Below the pieces are notes generated by a model, which had not been told where the DNA came from, made no database searches, and worked only from the letters and a program-made list of their open reading frames with translations. DNA of 64,000 nucleotides, from positions 27,495,870 through 27,559,869 of the forward strand of contig NC_088712.1 of the NCBI RefSeq assembly GCF_963576615.1, read 5' to 3'. Shown here one piece after another: positions 12,261-24,240 of this stretch. Numbering within the stretch: position 1 is the first letter of the stretch; each line of letters opens with the position of its first letter. Source of the stretch: Watersipora subatra. Lineage: Eukaryota; Bryozoa; Gymnolaemata; Cheilostomatida; Watersiporidae. The position numbers and the translations under genes are program-made.

Positions 12261-13582
12261 GGTAGAAAAGTAAGCAGGGAAATAAAGCTGAATTAATTCA
12301 TGGCGTGAGTCTACAGGACTTGAATTTTTTTTTGTTTATTTGCGAGACACTAAAATGTCTTTTGTAGATACATGTAATAAAGCAGTGACAGAAACAGTTT
12401 AAACATCAGAATGACTTTAATTTGGCTACATCATGCCTTTCAAACTGTGTTAGCTTTGTTAGTAGACAAGGAAATAGGATAATTCGCTTTCAAAAGCCCA
12501 CTAGGAGCTGAAGCTGCAGTTTTTCTATACAGTAATTGGAAAACCAACAGTTTTCATGTCGCTCTGAAAAGGCTGAGAAGTGCGAAAGCTGACAGCACTT
12601 CAAACTGCCTTCATTTTTCAGATGTATGCGTGTTTAACTTTTTATTGGCAGTAGTAGTCATCGAGAAAATAATGTTTTCCATGACATATCAAAACAAGAA
12701 TGAGGAGACAACAATTAGAAAGTGAGTGAGATGAATAATAGTGTTTTAAGTTGGTAATCTAATTATTATAGTATTGTAGAGTGACATGTAATCTCATACA
12801 AGTCTATACAATCTGACATAGAGGAGTCGGGATAGTGAATTGTAGGTTGTAGCAACAGAGAGTTCATAAACTGAAATATATGTGGTATGGATATAGTGGA
12901 TGTAGTATGCTGGTGTCATAGATTAAAAAAATAATGTCTGTCATGTGTGGAAGCACAAATACAAATATTTTGGGCATAGTTCATGCGTGGGTTTTAAAGT
13001 CTGTGATGAAAACGTGGAAATGATCAAGTTAGGGATAAGGCAAGATGTTCAAAGATTGTGTGATATCATTGGAGGAAATGTGGTAAGCTAAATACGTGAT
13101 TGGTAATATTAATGTTTTAGTATAGATTCCTGTGAGAAATATCCTTTTCTGCTGTTCGCATGGTGAAGCAGAGACATATATATTAATGACATGGATAAGA
13201 TGACAATGCACAAACTGAAAATAAAACAACATCTTTCTGTTTATGAAATATCTGCATAGCCTCAAAAGAAACGTGTTTAATGAAGGCTTTTTGCAAACAT
13301 GGTCAATATATTTAGACCATGTAAGATGCTTGATAAGCTGAAGAATGTATAGCAGTGCTTATGGAGCTATAAATTGGCTTTAAAAACAAAATTATTAACC
13401 CCTAGTTTGTCAATTTTTCATTTCTTTTTCACCTTCTATGAGACCACGATTTGGTCTTGATAACTTCAAGTAATTAGAGTGAATATGGGGTTGTAACACA
13501 TTAAACTGCACTATGTCATTACTCTGCAATACTCAGTACTTTTGTGTCCATTGCAACTTTCTGAAGCCCGGTTCAGTTAAGG
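12261..13582. other. No recognisable feature
   Basis: AT-rich sequence with no gene, array or terminal repeat that I can support. Confidence 0.45.
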
Positions 13583-13964
13583 CTGGTTCACATTATATCG
13601 CCACAGGTTGGCGTTTTCCTTTCGACGCTCACCATCGATTATGTGACCCGTAAACCGATGGAATCGACGAAGCAATGAGGACACATCGGGAAAGTTTGTC
13701 AAAATTTCCCGATATATAACCAGGCATCGATGACCGCCTTTCAAATATGAACCATTTCAGCGATTGTATTCGCGGTCACTGATAGCGCGATTTATTTATT
13801 TCCGTTTATGACCGTTGCTGCTGGACTAGTATTCCAGTTGTGAAAACACTACATCACTGATGCAATTGCCGATGGGTTTGTGATAGTGGGAACATAGTTA
13901 TCATCGACAATCACCAAAGTATTGTGGAATCAACGCCGAGATACGGCGATATAGTGTGAACCAG
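13583..13964 (-). mobile_element. MITE with TIR ctggttcacactatatcgcc, copy B
   Basis: The ends are ctggttcacattatatcgcc on the left and ggcgatatagtgtgaaccag on the right, near-perfect inverted repeats of 20 bases. The interior aligns with copy A (2380-2771) in reverse orientation. No transposase frame is present. The flanks (..aagg and taga..) show no clear target duplication. Confidence 0.75.
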
Positions 13965-14466
13965 TAGATTTACTGCTACTGCGTTCCTACTACAAGTTGT
14001 CCACTCTGATTTACTGCACATTTGCTTCCACTGCACTGCAACTGCGCATTATTATGAAGGTGATACTGTGAATCAACTGGTACAGCAGACTTTCCAAACA
14101 TCTGTACAGCATTGTAGAAAATTATTAAATGCTGTGTTGGGCAACGTCATGAACTGGCACTTTAATTAACATAACAATTCAGAATAGGGTGTCAGGCAAT
14201 ATCACTATTCATCGTCTTTTCAATAAATTTTAAGTTTTTTTTATTGTATTTTCATTAACAGTATACATTTAAACTGTAGCATATTCTCATTTTAATGTTA
14301 TACACCATACTTATTGTGAGTTGTTTGCTCACTCATACTCAAGTTGGAGCAGCATTCACATCTTGCAATTGTGACGCGCCCAAATCAACTCAATACTTGA
14401 TTCTGTTATGTGCTTTCACGAAAGTGGGATGTATGTACAATGTAAAGCAAAACTCCTACTGCATAT

Positions 14467-15155
14467 AGCACTGCGCGGTAGGTAATACTGACACTGCACC
14501 AATATATAGCAGTTCGCGGTAGATAACACCGCCTCTGCACCAATATATAGCACGGCGAGGTAGCTAATAGCGCCTCTGCATCAATATATAGCACGGCGCG
14601 GTAGGTAATACCACCTTTACACCAATATATAGCACTGCGCGGTGGGTAATACCGCCTCTGCACCAATATGTAGCACTGCGCGGTAGGTAATACCGCCTCT
14701 GCGCCAATATGTAGCACTGCGCGGTGGGTAATACCGCCTCTGCACCAATATATAGCACTGCGTGGTAGGTAATATCGCTTCTGCGCCAATATGTAGCACT
14801 GCGCGGTAGGTAATACCGCCTCTGCGCCAATATATAGCACTGCGTGGTAGGTAATATCGCTTCTGCGCCAATATGTAGCACTGCGCGGTAGGTAATACCG
14901 CCTCTGCGCCAATATGTAGCACTGCGCGGTAGGTAATACTGCCTCTGCACCAATATATAGCACTGCGTGGTAGGTAATATCGTTTCTGCGCCAATATGTA
15001 GCACTGCGCGGTAGGTAATACTGCCTCTGCGCCAATATGTAGCACTGCGCGGTAGGTAATACCGCCTCTGCGCCAATATGTAGCACTGCGCGGTAGGTAA
15101 TACCACCTCTGCGCCAATATATAGCACTGCGCGGTAGGTAATACCGCGGTACTGC
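14467..15155. repeat. GC-rich 41-bp satellite-like array
   Basis: About 16-17 units of 41 bp, each containing actgcgcggtaggtaatac, cgcctctgc and gccaatatgtagc. Because 41 is not a multiple of three and the minus strand lacks stops, all three minus-strand frames stay open for more than 200 codons. Each reads the same 41-residue cycle. This explains three long overlapping frames without any need for coding. The block is clearly more GC-rich than its surroundings. Confidence 0.95.
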
Positions 15156-16374
15156 ATATTAAAAATAGTTGTACTGCACAAATGCTGTGTACTGGGCAGT
15201 AGCAAAAGCACGAAATGTAATTATACTGTATAGCTGTGAGATGCTTACTACTGTAACTACATAGATATCCAGGCAAATATTTGCTGCAACCATAATGCAT
15301 TTTACATCTGGACATATCAATGAGTACTTATAAATGCGCAGTTAAGAATTTTTCATAATGGTCACAACCACGAGACCACGGGTTGCGGGGTTGAGACGGT
15401 CATAAGCGCCTCCTAAAATAGAAGTGATTTTATGTTTTACCTATGCAAGCCCACTTCTAAAGCCATAGATTCTCTCTGACAGTTTTTATCTATAAATAAT
15501 CATAGGCCGTAATTGAAAGTTATGTAAATTTATTCACTATTCAAAATAGGCACAATGATTCGAAACACAAATACGTGACAGTGCCAGCAGGTGCTCCTTT
15601 ACTCCTCCCTTCGCGTGCGCGTTTAACAAGGAAAACATGAGGTCATGATTAGGACTACGTGGGCCGTATAACCATATTACAGAGAGGAAGGACCAGGCAC
15701 AGGGCGATATAGTCTTCTCTCTATACAGAACACCAGCCTCCTGATGCGGCACACTGTTGAAGAACATGTGTTATATGGAATAAACTAGTTTCTAATTACA
15801 TCGTGTTACGAAAGTGCAGAGGCTACTTTTAGCTTGTTTTGGCTTTGACAAATTTTACTGTGTATCATCTTTTGAAAATTTATGATGAAAAAGTCAGAAT
15901 GACAAGCATGGAAAATGTTTTATTTGAGAAGCAATTATGTTATTCGTGTTTGCGTTTTGGTCTTTGAAAGATGTGTAGTTCTGCCAATCAGAATAGAGCA
16001 GACAAACACACAAAGAATTCACCTTATATAGTGTAATACATTACAAATTTAGTGTACAACTAAAACTGAGTGTCATTCAATGTTCACTGCCCGAGCAGAC
16101 AACTCTCTGTATAGTTAAGTCTTGTTTTATCACGATTTGCAGAGCTAAGTGAATGCGTGTTTGTAAGAACAATTCAAAGATTATTTAGAGGCTTTTCATA
16201 CATAGTGCTTCAAAATTTTCTCACTTTGAGCCAAAAACAAAAAATTTAAAGCAAATAACAAAAAAAAATTGTCTTCTCGGTCGGGCATTGCGTCATAAGT
16301 TTACACATTCACAACTACGAGTCAGTCTAGCGTGCCGTGATGGGTCGTCAGGTGTAATAACTACATGGGCAATA
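15156..16374. other. No recognisable gene
   Basis: A minus-strand frame at 15537-15767 (76 codons) lies in a locally more GC-rich patch but matches nothing I know. The rest is AT-rich with no structure noted. Confidence 0.35.
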
Positions 16375-16560
16375 TTCTCATTGTCACTGTATCGTTGATC
16401 AGCGAAATTGTGAGAGCCATTGTCTACAGTGATAGTAGTTGTGAGTTCGAATCCCGCAGGACGCAATTTTTTTCTAATTTTCATTCAAAGCTTCGGAGAG
16501 ACAGAGTAACACGGCTCTTACTATAATAAACATTTTATAGAAAGATCCAGGCCTGAAGCC
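16375..16560 (+). repeat. tRNA-derived SINE-like copy with tail
   Basis: A clear B box (gagttcgaatccc) is followed by gcaggacgcaattttttt, then the tail motif gcttcggagagacag and cggctcttactataataaac. The same order (B box, gcaat + T run, cttcgga, ttattatagtaaag) is seen at 26325-26470 and 25720-25880. Confidence 0.6.
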
Positions 16561-17372
16561 TCTGAAGGTCAAGACTAGCGAGTGAAAAATAAGAATGAAA
16601 CACTTTATGAACAGTCTAACAGTTCCACTTGAGGTCCACTCACTGAGCTTCTTTCATTGTTCATGATGCATAAAGTAAATTTATTGGACGATATAAGTGC
16701 TCAATTTTAATAGTTTTTGCCAGTCAAGAGAGTAGGCTCCCATACTTAGTCGAGTTGCACCTTACCTGCCGAATCAGCATGCAAAAAGCTGTAATACGAT
16801 CACATTTTTTTCACAACATGAATTATCTTCAATACGAATTTCACGATCGTGTATCTAAGCCCAAACCCGACTCACCCAATTTCCACATCTATTTTTGCAT
16901 ACCTGCTTTCCTGGTCAGAATGCTTACATAACTGCCATAAGCATTCTTCATGTCTCTGAGAGGCCACTACAATGACCTCTCGGGGTCGACTCATGACAGA
17001 GGACAAGTCTTGAGACTCACTCGGTGCCGGAGCTCACAGCTTGTTCTTAATACGTTCATATGCTATCAGCTCACTGCCATTGCAGGATCTTTGATCAGTT
17101 TCACAAGAGAATTATTCTACTAGATTGTACAAGTTCTTCAGCCTGTGTTTTATTATGTTTATCAAATACCTCCATGAATGTAGCATATATTCTTATCGAT
17201 AATTCCTGTGGTAGAACCACGTCTGGTTAATAGCCTTCAGAGTGGTAGTAGTATTCACAAGAGAAGAGGCCTTGACAGCAAAAGCTTTTGGTTGCATTGA
17301 AGGGAAGTGTTATAGACTGCTGAATACTTAGATTCTATGAATGATATAAATTTGCTTGCTGTCAGCAGTTGT
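16561..17372. other. No recognisable gene
   Basis: It lies downstream of COX18 on that gene's strand and could include its 3' untranslated region. A minus-strand AATAAA (plus TTTATT) occurs near 17150. Nothing else recognised. Confidence 0.35.
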
Positions 17373-17559
17373 GACAGGAGTAAGTGACAGAGGTAAGTGA
17401 CAGAGGTAAGGGACAGAGGTAAGTGACAGAAGTAAGTGACAGAGGTAAGGGACATAGGTAAGTGACGGAGGTAAGGGACAGAGGTAAGTGACGGAGGTAA
17501 GGGACGGAGGTAAGTGACAGAGGTAAGTGACAGAGGTAAGTGACAGGGGTAAGTGACAT
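17373..17559. repeat. 13-bp minisatellite resembling 5' splice sites
   Basis: About 14 units of 13 bp (gtaagtgacagag, with gtaagg and gtgacgg variants). On the plus strand most units read AG|GTAAGT or AG|GTAAGG, close to the donor consensus. No plus-strand gene is seen here, so this is probably coincidental. Confidence 0.9.
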
Positions 17560-17909
17560 TTTGCTAGAAAAGTACAAAACAGTGCTCCTTTTCTGAACCT
17601 CCTCTCAGCTACATTCATCAGAACATGAGACTATTCTTTAAAAAATGCAATCAATTATGAATAAACTGAATATAACGCGTACTCTAGTCTGCTTGTCCTT
17701 GAACTCTAAACAAAATGATCTGAAAGAGAAAATAGAGCCAATACAAAAAGAGAGCGTGAAAACAATGGTAGATGATTATCTCAAGAGAATATGGAAAACT
17801 GGATGGCCATAATGAAGGTAAACAAAAATTGTACAGTAAAAAGAGGAGGCAACTCCTATTAAAGACAAAATGCAGTTGCTAGGAAGTATAGCGTGTCCTT
17901 CAGACTGTG

Positions 17910-17968
17910 TCAAGTGCGCCTGGAGAAGAGTCTTGCTATGTCAGGATCCCGTGACGTCTTCTCAATAC
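17910..17968 (-). CDS. COX18: COX18 terminal coding exon
   Basis: The acceptor is a strong T-rich tract ending tttttag. The exon enters in phase 1 (G codon split g|gt), reads IEKTSRDPDIARLFSRRT and stops at TGA (17910-17912). It corresponds to the short polar C-terminus of COX18. A half copy of the foldback family begins about 17 bases upstream of the acceptor. Confidence 0.7.
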
Positions 17969-20900
17969 CTAAAAAACACATGCTTAAAGCTGAACTTGAA
18001 CAAAATTTTAGTTGATTTTATCAGAAAGTATCAGTATTATTCTATCATTCGCGATTGTTTTTGATGTTTGATGTGATCTGACTGCCAGGATGTTTGAAGA
18101 TTGAAATTGACAGAACTTGATCGCGGTTAAACGCTCCGAAGAGAAAGGTGTGCCTAGATTTGCCCAAAATGATGCATATAGCCACGTGGCAGCCTGTCTC
18201 TCGCTCGTATTCACAACATTCTCGTATTCTCATCATTGTTGGAATAAAGTTTTAAATTTAGCTCGATATAAATTGCTATAGGTGTCTCAAATAAAGTAAT
18301 TAAAATTTGTGCCATTCATTTCCTTTAAAAGTTTAAACACGAACACCTGGCTACGATTCTATTAGTCTACGGTAATTAGGTGGTCAAAAAACTTAGTTCA
18401 TAGGGGCCTTTGCATCAGCGAAGTTCTCTGTTGCTACCCACACGGGAAACTAGTTACTAGATGAAAACTAGCAAGCCACTTCTCCAAAAATATGTTGAAA
18501 TATATAATCAGTTAATCACTATACATTGTAATTTAGGACTTCAAACATTTCATAGAATCCTTTGATGAAAGGAATTACGCAAATATGCAGATTTTCATCT
18601 TGGAATGAAGCATTTCCTATGACAGCTAGTTATCTTCAAAGGTTCTACACAGGCCACTTCAATCTATAAAATTCATAGTATTTGAAGACTTCAATTGCAA
18701 CAGGACGAAATGGGTTTATGGGCAATACTGGGTGTCACAATTTCTACCACAATGCTTCGTATCAGATGTATAATTCGAAACAATACATAAACATAAAAGA
18801 TTTTGTTATATAACCAAGTTACATGTGCTCCGCCCTTACTTTGCCCACGAGCTGACTGTATAAGCAACTGGCTGGCAAAGAGATGACAACTCCCGCAACA
18901 ATATCACAGCAACGCATAAGCCTAGTTAAGCTTGCGGTACCCAGAGTTATTAGTTGAACATATTATTGAGTGTACAGTACCTAAAGCGAGTAGATCAGTA
19001 CATCATAGAGCAAACAATACATATAGCTAGTAGTGCAGTAGATTATAGAGTTTAAACTACCTCAAGCTAGTAGGTCAGTATATCATAGAGCATACGTTAC
19101 CTAGAGCTGATAGTTCAGTATATAATAGAGTGTACACTACCTAGAGCTAGTAGTGCAGTAGATTATAGAGTTTAAACTACCTAAAGCGAGTAGATCAGTA
19201 CATCATAGAGCAAACATTACCTAGAGCTAGTAGTGCAGTAGATTATAGAGTTTAAACTACCTAAAGCGAGTAGGTCAGTATATCATAGAGCGGGGGTTCC
19301 CAATCTGGGGTACAAGTACCCCTGAGGGTACATTTTAGAAATTTAGGGGGTACAATACAAGTTATAAACCTAATAAATTTTTGTTAGTTTGGCTTTAATT
19401 ATTAATAACTTTGCTGAAACCACTGCTATAGAGCGATTATTGGTATCATTTTAAAACCAATTAGTTTTGCCATTCAGGCAAACTTAAGCATGAATGGTAC
19501 AATGCTTATTATGATTGTAAGTAGACAAAGGGTAGATCTTTGTGTCATAGCATAATTTCCAGCGGCGTATCAAGTTGCACCCCAAAAGTGGTAGGCTGGC
19601 AGTTTACTCTTAAGGCTTCTGGTGATCGGTGAGTTTACTAATAGCTCTGGCCTTTTACTAGTGGTAGTATTGTTACATTCTATTGAACCCAACTCACAAT
19701 ATTTACCAGCAGTTTTTGTATTAAAATTAAAGATTAGTAAATAAATTTTTAGATTCATTTTCAATTTTTAGATTTGACGATACAACACAATGCCAGCAAA
19801 GTAACGTTCATATAACACCAAGTACATTAAATATGGTTTCACAAAGTTTGAAATACAAGGGAAGCAATTGCCACAGTGTGTTTAATGTCTGAAGATCTTT
19901 TCTAAATCTAGTATGAAACCAAGCTTTCTTAAACGCCATCTAGAAACAAGACATGCTGACAAGGCCAAAAAGGATATTGCATATTTTTTGAGGCACGAAA
20001 AAATCGCTAAAATGGCCCGCTTGGATGAGTCAGGTCATTTTGCTTAGGAACACAAGACAGCGGTACATGCTTCCTATCTAGTGGTGCTCAGGGTGGCAAA
20101 AAAGAAGTCACATACAATTGGGAAGAGATTAATACTACCCTGTTGTAAGGATATAGTTCTTTGTATTATTGGAGATAGTGCTGAAGCCAAACTAAATAAA
20201 TTGTCACTATCAAAGGCTATCACTATCAGAGTTTCATTATTTCTTACTGAACAGGACCTCAAACAGCTCACTGATGTGAAGCAGGCACAGCCTTCCCATT
20301 AGACTGGCCAAAATAAAGTGGGAATGTAACAAAACACTGCGATGTATAAAAGTTGTACAGCATAGTTATCATTATTTTAATAAATAGCAATTTCATAACA
20401 TACCACATTTCTTTACCTGTTTAAGTGACACATTTTAATAATGCACACTTGTCATATTAATGAAGTTAAACCAATAATACCCTTGATTGAACTGTGTTTT
20501 CCAAAGGGGTACATTTTTTGCCATATGACTCCCAAGGGGTACCTAGAGCAAAAAAAGGTTGGGAACCCCTGGCCTAGAGCATACATTACCTAGAGCTGGT
20601 AGTGCAGTAGATTATAGAGTTTAAACTACCTAAAGCGAGTAGATCAGTACATCATAGAGCAAACATTATCTAGAGTTGATAGTGCAGTAGATTATAGAGT
20701 TTAAACTACCTAAAGCGAGTAGATCAGTACATCATAGAGCAAACATTATCTAGAGTTGATAGTGCAGTAGATTATAGAGTTTAAACTACCTAAAGCGAGT
20801 AGATCAGTACATCATAGAGCAAACATTATCTAGAGTTGATAGTGCAGTAGATTATAGAGTTTAAACTACCTAAAGCGAGTAGATCAGTACATCATAGAGC

Positions 20901-23900
20901 AAACATTATCTAGAGTTGATAGTGCAGTAGATTATAGAGTTTAAACTACCTAAAGCGAGTAGATCAGTACATCATGAGCAAACATTACCTAGAGCTGGTA
21001 GTGCAGTAGATTATAGAGTTTAAACTACCTCAAGCTAGTAGGTCAGTATATCATAGAGCATACATTACCTAGAGCTGATAGTTCAGTATATAATAGAGTG
21101 TACACTACCTAGAGCTAGCAGTGCAGTAGAGTATAGAGCTAGTAAATAACTATAAGATGCTTTGAACAGATCCTACCTAGACCCCGTCGCACCGATGGCA
21201 CACTAAGAGCAAGATTTTGAAGAATGGTGTAAGAAACAGTAGACAGCCAGTAGAGACTGAGAGCACTCGGTTGAGAAGCAGAGATCTGTACAATGAGAAC
21301 TGCTAGCAGCGTCATTGTCAGCCGTACCCTCTTCTCCATCCTCACAGACTGTGCTTCTAATGAGGAGAGGGCTGGGTGGGTTAGCTTAGACAGCCTCATG
21401 CTCAGCAGATTAGAGATACCTGGTTAATGAAAATACAGCAGTGACACTCTCAGGTAAGTGACACTCTCAGGTAAGGGACACTCTCAGGTAAGGGACACTC
21501 TCAGGTAAGTGACACTCTCAAGTAAGTGACACTCTCGGGTAAGTGACACTCTCGGATAAGTGACACTCTCAGGTAAATGACACTCTCAGGTAAGGGATAC
21601 TCTCAGGTAAGAGTTACTCTCAGGTAAATGGCACTTTCAGGTAAGAGACACTGTGTAAGAGAAATGTTTTGTTACCAGATCAAGTAGTTTCGCTTTGTTT
21701 CACGTTCAAGTAGTTTCGCTATGCTTCACACTCAAGTAGTTTCGCTTTGTTTCACACTCAAATAGTTTCACACTTAAGTAGTTTCGCTTTGTTTCACGCT
21801 CAAGTAGTTTCGCTATGTTTCACACTTAAGTAGTTTCGCTTTGTTTCACACTCAAGTAGTTTCACACTTAAGTAGTTTCGCTTTGTTTCACGCTCAAGTA
21901 GTTTCGCTTTGCTTCACGTTCAAGTAGTTTCGCTTACTTTCACGCTCAAGTAGTTTCGCTATGTTTCACACTTAAGTAGTTTCGCTTTGTTTCACACTCA
22001 AGTAGTTTCACACATAAGTAGTTTCGCTTTGTTTCACGCTCAAGTAGTTTCGCTTTGCTTCACGTTCAAGTAGTTTCGCTTACTTTCACGCTCAAGTAGT
22101 TTCGCTATGTTTCACACTCAAGTAGTTTCACACTTAAGTAGTTTCGCTTTGTTTCACGCTCAAGTAGTTTCGCTTTGTTTCACGCTCAAATAGTTTTCCT
22201 ATGTTTCACACTTGAGTAGTTTCGCTTTGTTTCACACTCAAGTAGTTTCACACTTAAGTAGTTTCGCTTTGTTTCACACTCAAGTAGTTTCGCTATGTTT
22301 CACACTTAAGTAGTTTCGCTTTGTTTCACGCTCAAGTAGTTTCGCTATGTTTCACACTTAAGTAGTTTCGCTTTGTTTCACACTTAAGTAGTTTCGCTTT
22401 GTTTCACACTCAAGTAGTTTCGCTTTGTTTCACACTCAAATAGTTTCGCTATGTTTCACACTTAAGTAGTTTCGCTTTGTTTCACACTCAAGTAGTTTCA
22501 CTTTGTTTCACAATCAAGTAGTTTCGCTTTGTTTCAAACTCAAGTCGTTTCGCTTTGTTTTTTCATACTTTCAGATTACAAAGAATTTTAAAATTTTGAT
22601 TGCATTGTTTGGTTTATTTTTTACAATATAATTCCGGGGTTTCAAGTTCATTGAACGATTAGCTATTGATATACAACCGAATTACCGAGGGAACTTCTAA
22701 CCGATCAAGAAATGAAAAATGGCTGCCATTAGAACACTAGTTTTTAATGAGATACTGACCGAAAATCTTAGAAAGTACAATAAAAAATAGGCAAAGCTAA
22801 AAAGCTTCTTCTACTCAGCATCAAAAGTTTTACACTAAAATATTTGTTCTTCTATTCATGAGCAATATACACACTCTCTTAGGCAGATATTATGTTTTTT
22901 CTAAAAAAACCTCTAAAAATCCACATTCTTGAAAGAATGTGAAAAAAACTATTTATTGTATTTGATTTTTGTTTTTTATCGAGTTCTACAATCGTAGAAC
23001 TTCAATGATATTTAGTTTAAAAGGAGTTGTGCTCTCCTAAGTACTTTCACAGTTGAAGGAAAGTTGTGCGTCTTGCGTATATTCAAGTACAAGACGCATA
23101 CAAGTCTTGTGTATATATAAGATTGGGCTTCGAAGAGTTGAATCAGATAAAACTTGTCGACAGTATACCACTCTTGCAAGCGCACATGTATAAAAGAAAA
23201 ACAAATACATTACACGTATCCGCTTTACTCAGTGCAAAGCAAACAAAGCCACATTTCATTAATTTTAGTAAAATTGGCTTCACTTGACATAAGGGTTTGC
23301 ACACGGGGTAAACGTATTGCAATTGGATGTCAATCATGTGTTTTCATCACAATTACAGAAGAATTCAATAGTTCTCCTAATATTTTACTTGAATGACAGG
23401 AGATTCAGGAAGTTCCTCTGGTCTCATGTTTCCATGATATGTGCTCAATTCACAAGGGTCATCCGCAGAATAGAAACAGCAAAAAACTGGCAAGTCAAGC
23501 AAATTTTATTACTTGCAAATTTTTACATTTCATACTTGCGAGAAAAGGAAATGACACTTGCGAATGATGCGCAAGATACAGATGCAGTAAAAAAGCTATT
23601 TCATTTTAAGCATTATCCACACTTGAGTCATTTCTATGTCGATTTGAGTATTTCCGAATGCGCCGCTATGACCTAGAAATGTTTTCCTTTTTTAACCAAG
23701 TGCCCGCGTTAATCCCTTGAAGCTAATCTGTTAATCTCGTGAATGTCCTTGGAAACAAATATTACACTGTAAATCAATGTGCACACAACTCCAAGTCTTT
23801 ATCATCCGCGCAATAGAAACACAGTGATGATGTCAGACATAATGAGTAATTAATATGGAGTGTGGCCTAACATTCCAACCAATGACGAGCTGCCAGTGAA

Positions 23901-24188
23901 ATACATTTACTGATTGCTTATCATTTGCTAAACAACCAAACTTGCTAAAAAGGCTCAATTCGGCCTAATTAGATGATTGTGAGCATTTTGCAACAGTTTG
24001 ACCAAAACAAAAAAGTAAAACCTCGATTTCAACCAAACGTGCTAAAAAGGCTCAATTCTTTAATAAATATTGGGTGATATGTTAACGAAATCACTGGCAC
24101 TCTTTGCTCTACGGACTACGAGGCAATGATCATGTCATACACTCTTGTGTGGAAGACATAAAACTTTCACTTCCTTTTATATATATAC

Positions 24189-24240
<52 letters not shown>

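Noticed and set aside
14406-15315. Three overlapping 215-232-codon minus-strand frames
   Set aside because: All three are readings of the stop-free 41-bp array; the identical peptide cycle in each frame shows a repeat artefact.
15537-15767. 76-codon minus-strand frame in a GC-richer patch
   Set aside because: No homology recognised and no supporting splice or start signals.
16430-16470. tRNA gene suggested by a perfect B box
   Set aside because: No foldable cloverleaf or acceptor stem; it belongs to the SINE-like family.
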